A DNA stretch of 64,000 nucleotides from Ceratotherium simum simum (lineage: Eukaryota > Chordata > Mammalia > Perissodactyla > Rhinocerotidae). The stretch lies in the NCBI RefSeq assembly GCF_000283155.1, contig NW_004454166.1, positions 4,014,974 through 4,078,973 of the forward strand. Reading direction: 5' to 3'. The position numbers were made by a program, and so were the translations under genes. The notes under the pieces were generated by a model. It made no database searches, had not been told where the DNA came from, and saw only the letters and a list, made by a program, of their open reading frames with translations. This document shows positions 61,836-64,000 of this stretch, piece after piece (positions within the stretch are counted from its first letter, which is position 1; every line of letters begins with the position of its first letter).

Positions 61836-62754
61836 AATAACAAAAATGCTAATCTTTCATGATTAGTATGAGGATTAAATGATGTAATGGAAAGTGGTTT
61901 AGGTGCCCCTTGAATGGTAACTGTGATTTCCAAAGAGAGAGCCCCAAGAAGGAGATGATCAGAGAAGTTGGGAAGGAGGAACCAAAGGAAAAGTGGTACT
62001 TGGATAATCTGTGGCATGAAGAGAAATCAGGGTGCAGGGATTCTGAAGCATGAGGGTGGATAGAAAATGTGGCCATAGACCCCTCTTTGGGAGAGTTTGA
62101 TGGAGCACAACAAAGAAAGAGGATACACAGAACCAAGAAGGGCAGAGGGTCAAAAGAAGGACCATAGTGTTTTCTCCTTTTATTTTTGAAGATTGTGTAG
62201 TTCTGAGAATGCTTGAAAGTGGAGAGGGCTTGTGTAAACTCATGCAGAAGTGTGCAAATAATCAGTCTGGATCACAGTTCATAAACTTCTCCTGGATCCA
62301 CAGTACCTGATGTGTCCCCCAGATAGGCTCCCTCTGTTTCCTCTGGAGTTTCTGCAGATGATCCCTACCTCTCTGCAAGTATTACACAGTTGTGGTGTTA
62401 TTTACCTCAGGGCAGTGGGTAATCTAGCAACCTTGTGCAGGATTCTCAAGGCTACACAAGGAGAAGTCAAGCTAGAAAGGATTCTATGGGCCTTGACAAA
62501 TTGGAAGGTGTCTCGTTCTCAGGAAAATGTCTTATAGCATCTGCACCAGAAGGAGACTTGAGGATGACCAGGCTAATCCTTAGCTGGTGCTAGACTCCCC
62601 TTTTCAATGATCCTGATAACCAGTTGTCTAGCCTTGTTCACACACCTTCAATGACAGGTGGCTCACTACCCCAAGCCAGTCATCCACAAATGGATGAGCT
62701 CCAGGAATCATAATGAACACATATGTCTAGAATTTCTATGGTTCTTTTTCAAAT
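61836..62754. other. No gene seen; unassigned DNA
   Basis: About 0.9 kb. Frames of 64-95 codons on the minus strand overlap in three phases (61823-62243). Nothing recognised. Confidence 0.5.
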
Positions 62755-63090
62755 CTTCTGTGAACTTTTTTAGGTTCCTATTCACCGCAGCCTTCTTTGT
62801 TTTTTGTTTTTTTTATGATCCTTTGGTCACATAGCTGTTGTGAATATAAATTATTATTTTATAGACTGCATCTGATAATTCCACCATGTGAAGTCTGTGT
62901 AGTTCTGTTTCTATTGTCTGTTGTTTCTGCTGGTTCTCCTTTGTGGAGACTAATTTCCTTTTGTGACTTGTTATCTTTGACTTTTTATTGGAAATTATAT
63001 TAGAAAAACTATTTTCGGGAATAATTTGAAGCCTACATTACAAGTATATTTCTCCTGAAAGGATTTGGGTTTGCTTCTATCACGGATCGT
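62755..63090 (+). mobile_element. Old LINE-like repeat, part 1
   Basis: 'ctattgtctgttgtttctgc' and 'tggagactaatttccttttg', then 'gggtttgcttctatcacgg', belong to a long ancient repeat I recognise in order from memory (L1-associated, subfamily unknown). Confidence 0.6.
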
Positions 63091-63215
63091 GTTAAAGTAC
63101 AGATTCTGATATAGTTGGTGGGGTGAGGCCCACGAATTTGCATTTCTATAAGCTCCCTGTGCTGCTGATGTTGTGGATCCATGGACCACACTGACTAGTG
63201 AGGGACTGGAAGAGG
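63091..63215. mobile_element. MER5A-type hAT element, partial, inserted in the LINE-like repeat
   Basis: 'cagattctgatatagttggt', 'ggggtgaggcccacgaattt', 'gcatttctataagctccctg', 'ggatccatggaccacactga' is the 3' half of MER5A. The surrounding repeat resumes beyond it. Confidence 0.75.
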
Positions 63216-63635
63216 ACCCAGAGGATGGGAAACAGGCTGTAATTCTACTGGGGCTGTGTCACTTCTGAGTCACTCTTATCCCGGGGGTGAAGCCCTTCGG
63301 GTCCCAGCTGGTTGTGGGAAGAGTCTCCTGGGAAATGCCTCACTGTGTGTGGCCTGGGCTTTAATTTCTACCCCCCTCACCTCTTGAAATTGCCAGAACA
63401 AAGGCAATTTAATTTTGAGGGATCAGCAAATGTGTTCAGATCAAAAGCAATTTCTGTGCTTGCTTATCTCACTAGGTTTTCATTTTCTCTTTATTTTTAA
63501 TCCAGTAACTACTTATTTTCTTGTCATCCTCTTTGATGTTTTTAAGAAGATTTAAAAAAAAAATCTCTATTTTTAGTTGCTTTCAATGGGAGGATTGGTT
63601 TAAATAACCTACTCCACTGTTCCTAGAAACTAGAA
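63216..63635 (+). mobile_element. Old LINE-like repeat, part 2
   Basis: 'ggtgaagcccttcgggtccc', 'attttgagggatcagcaaat', 'tcagatcaaaagcaatttct', 'gcttgcttatctcactaggt', 'cagtaactacttattttctt' continue part 1 in order. Confidence 0.6.
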
Positions 63636-63948
63636 GGTCTACACCAAGGACTTCACATCTTCACGCTCATGAACTCTTTAATACTCTCAAAATAACAACA
63701 TCCAAAGAACTTCCTGGCATTATCTGCTTCATCTAGGTAAGTCTTTGAATACATCTATGGTTATTTGTTTAGAATAAGTTGTAAGGTTCTCTCCTTTCAT
63801 TTGTACTTGACCTTCCAGTAAGGCTCCCCTCAGAGTCTCCATCATTCAGCAGACCTTTCTCTGCTGCCCTGGCTTGCTTGGGAACTCCTCTTTGCACAGT
63901 CTTCTTGCCAATGTGTCCCAGGATTTCAGAATGGGTCCACTACAGGAA
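63636..63948. other. No gene seen; unassigned DNA
   Basis: Nothing recognised. Confidence 0.5.
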
Positions 63949-64000
63949 ACACAAAGATCCCCTTCTCATTCTACAGATGAGGACACTGAGGCCCAGGGAA
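63949..64000 (-). repeat. MIR SINE, cut by the window end
   Basis: 'tcattctacagatgaggaca' followed by 'ctgaggcccagggaa' is the antisense MIR core. It continues beyond the window. Confidence 0.75.

Overview
This window looks like nuclear DNA from a perissodactyl, most likely a horse or close relative. The basis is several copies of the tRNA-derived equine repetitive elements (ERE SINEs) with their typical head and poly-A tails at 29822-30078, 36827-37079 (minus strand) and 61425-61630. Two longer ERE-like composite SINEs lie at 47137-47530 and 53621-53924. I see no primate Alu, rodent B1/B2, carnivore or ruminant SINE. The rest is the ancient repeat set shared by placental mammals: MIR, L2, old L1, CR1/L3, MER20, MER5A, another hAT family, Tigger, and MaLR LTRs of MLT1 and MST type.

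I could not identify any protein-coding exon, tRNA, rRNA or structured RNA gene. All open frames are short (201 codons at most), most overlap repeats or GC-rich DNA, and none resembles a host protein. The window is best read as intergenic or deep intronic DNA. The only protein-like signals are transposon fossils: two Tigger transposase N-termini (20932-21006 and 31926-32069, both minus strand) and a reverse-transcriptase relic of CR1/L3 type (60369-60473, minus strand).

Layout. 0-7 kb: an old LINE fragment, then mostly unassigned DNA, with a hAT element at 6463. 7-16 kb: MIR, an L1 3' end at 8125-8957, L2, and two MER20 copies (one with 8-bp target duplications). 16-22 kb: unassigned DNA, two abutting palindromic MITE relics, paired MIRs and a complete 670-bp Tigger derivative. 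22-25 kb: a small CpG-rich segment preceded by MEF2-like motifs (the best regulatory candidate), then a 0.9-kb L2 and an MST-type LTR. 25-32 kb: MIRs, simple repeats, an ERE and a second Tigger. 32-45 kb: MIR, L2 and ERE copies with nested insertions. 45-55 kb: two MLT1 LTRs, one split by a composite SINE with a 15-bp perfect target duplication, and the second composite SINE. 55-64 kb: MIR, L2, MER5A, the CR1/L3 fossil, an L1 split by an ERE, and a long old LINE-like repeat split by MER5A.

The biology here is mainly transposon stratigraphy (who inserted into whom) plus a few candidate regulatory islands. Repeat names come from memory of consensus sequences, not from a database search. Boundaries are approximate unless a target duplication is given. 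Strand for a repeat is the orientation in which it matches its consensus.
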